This document shows positions 63,422 through 64,000 of a DNA stretch of 64,000 nt, one piece after another; position 1 is the first letter of the stretch, and each line of letters opens with the position of its first letter. Under the pieces are notes generated by a model that was not told the DNA's origin, made no database searches, and saw only the letters and a list, made by a program, of their open reading frames with translations. Position numbers and translations under genes: made by a program. The DNA lies in assembly GCA_046349155.1 (NCBI GenBank), contig JAXMCW010000001.1, forward strand, positions 1,736,001-1,800,000, read 5' to 3'. The stretch is from Alsobacter sp046349155 (lineage in GTDB: Bacteria > Pseudomonadota > Alphaproteobacteria > Rhizobiales > Beijerinckiaceae).

Positions 63422-64000
63422 ATGCGCGAGGACGCGGTGGCTGCGGGGGCCAGAGACGCGCCGGTTCGTGCCGCTTTCCTGGCTGCGTGCATTGTCTTTT
63501 TCGTCCTCTTCGTCTTCGCCCCGCGTGCCATGCTCGGCGACCCTGACACGCTCTGGCATGTTCACTTCGGGCAGTACATCGCGAGGACGATGACCTTCCC
63601 CGTGGTCGACGAGTGGTCTGCAACGGCCGCGGGCGAGCGCTGGATCACCAAGGAATGGCTGTCCCAGTTGCTTTATGCCGGGGCCTATCAACTCGCCGGC
63701 TATAATGGCGTAGTGGGGCTCGCTGCTTCCGCGATCGCACTGGCGTTCGGCGTGCTCACCTGCGCATGGCTGCGTCGGCTACCGCCCGCCCTCGTTATCT
63801 TCTGCGTCGGTGCAGCGTTTTGTCTTTCCGTCCAGCACTTCCTCGCCCGACCACACGTCCTCGCCTATCCCCTTATGGCCATCTGGGTTTCGGGTTTGGC
63901 GCGGGCCTGCGACGAGGCGAGGGCGCCGTCTCGCTGGCTGCTCGTCGTGCTCGTGCTGTGGGCGAACATGCACGGCGGGTTCAGCCTTGGGTTGGTTCTT
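63422..64000 (+). CDS. Partial large polytopic membrane protein, 3' end outside window
   Basis: An open frame of 193 codons runs off the right edge. It begins MREDAVAAGARDAPVRAAFL and enters a membrane helix (LAACIVFFVLFVFAP). Then come DPDTLWHVHFGQYIARTMTF and ERWITKEWLSQLLYAGAYQL, followed by further helices and FLARPHVLAYPLMAIWVSGL. The D-x-D-x-x-W-H pattern after the first helix and the ARPH motif recall large GT-C-like or dolichol-mannosyltransferase-like membrane proteins of unknown substrate. ATG 63422 is chosen; an in-frame GTG at 63386 is an alternative. It diverges from cpaA across an AT-rich gap. Confidence 0.72.
   Translation, partial: MREDAVAAGARDAPVRAAFLAACIVFFVLFVFAPRAMLGDPDTLWHVHFGQYIARTMTFPVVDEWSATAAGERWITKEWLSQLLYAGAYQLAGYNGVVGLAASAIALAFGVLTCAWLRRLPPALVIFCVGAAFCLSVQHFLARPHVLAYPLMAIWVSGLARACDEARAPSRWLLVVLVLWANMHGGFSLGLVL

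Overview
The window is GC-rich, densely packed alphaproteobacterial chromosome, most likely Hyphomicrobiales (Rhizobiales). The evidence is a complete Tad/Flp pilus locus with Cpa-type components, a bcs cellulose operon, a PrtD/HlyD type I secretion pair, and short XRE regulators that begin MITA. A genus cannot be fixed from the sequence alone.

Layout. 1-8.1 kb is ordinary chromosome: the end of a membrane protein, a LysR regulator followed by gabT, a small XRE regulator, a PilZ protein, a TadG-like von Willebrand protein converging on a ParA ATPase, a DUF2934 protein and a zinc-free MDR oxidoreductase. 8.1-15.5 kb (minus strand) is a cellulose operon bcsA-bcsB-bcsZ-TPR with translational overlaps. 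15.9-18.4 kb (minus) is a four-gene, fully coupled operon TPR protein-DoxX-ECF sigma-anti-sigma with a visible ECF-type promoter. 18.5-23.5 kb (minus) is P-type H+-ATPase-ppk2-MFS transporter. 24.3-31.1 kb is a prophage fragment: ParB/methyltransferase fusion, DUF5681 protein, large terminase, HTH regulator, RecT-like protein and HNH nuclease. No integrase, portal or capsid gene is visible.

31.4-44.2 kb (minus) is one giant RTX adhesin locus: DUF4347 N-terminus, three copies of a 138-residue unit, 17 copies of a 108-residue cadherin-like (CSPG type) unit, Ig-like repeats, and C-terminal RTX calcium-binding repeats. The reading frame is broken many times, but only inside the tandem repeats. 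Divergent from it are its probable exporters, a type I secretion ABC transporter and a HlyD-family adaptor (44.9-48.2 kb). 48.9-63.3 kb is the Tad pilus locus: tadE-tadG and a membrane protein on the minus strand, then flp, cpaB, cpaC, a small lipoprotein, cpaE, cpaF, tadB, tadC and tadD on the plus strand, then an exported protein, a J-domain protein and the prepilin peptidase on the minus strand. The window ends inside a polytopic membrane protein.

Synthesis. Three surface-attachment systems (cellulose, a type I-secreted adhesin and Flp pili) lie within 55 kb. BcsA carries a PilZ domain, so c-di-GMP probably controls at least the cellulose system. A 9-bp motif, TTTGTCCAC, occurs as a perfect palindrome between the adhesin and its exporter, and as single copies upstream of tadEG, flp and the prepilin peptidase. 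I saw it nowhere else in the window. It is the best candidate here for an undescribed shared control element.
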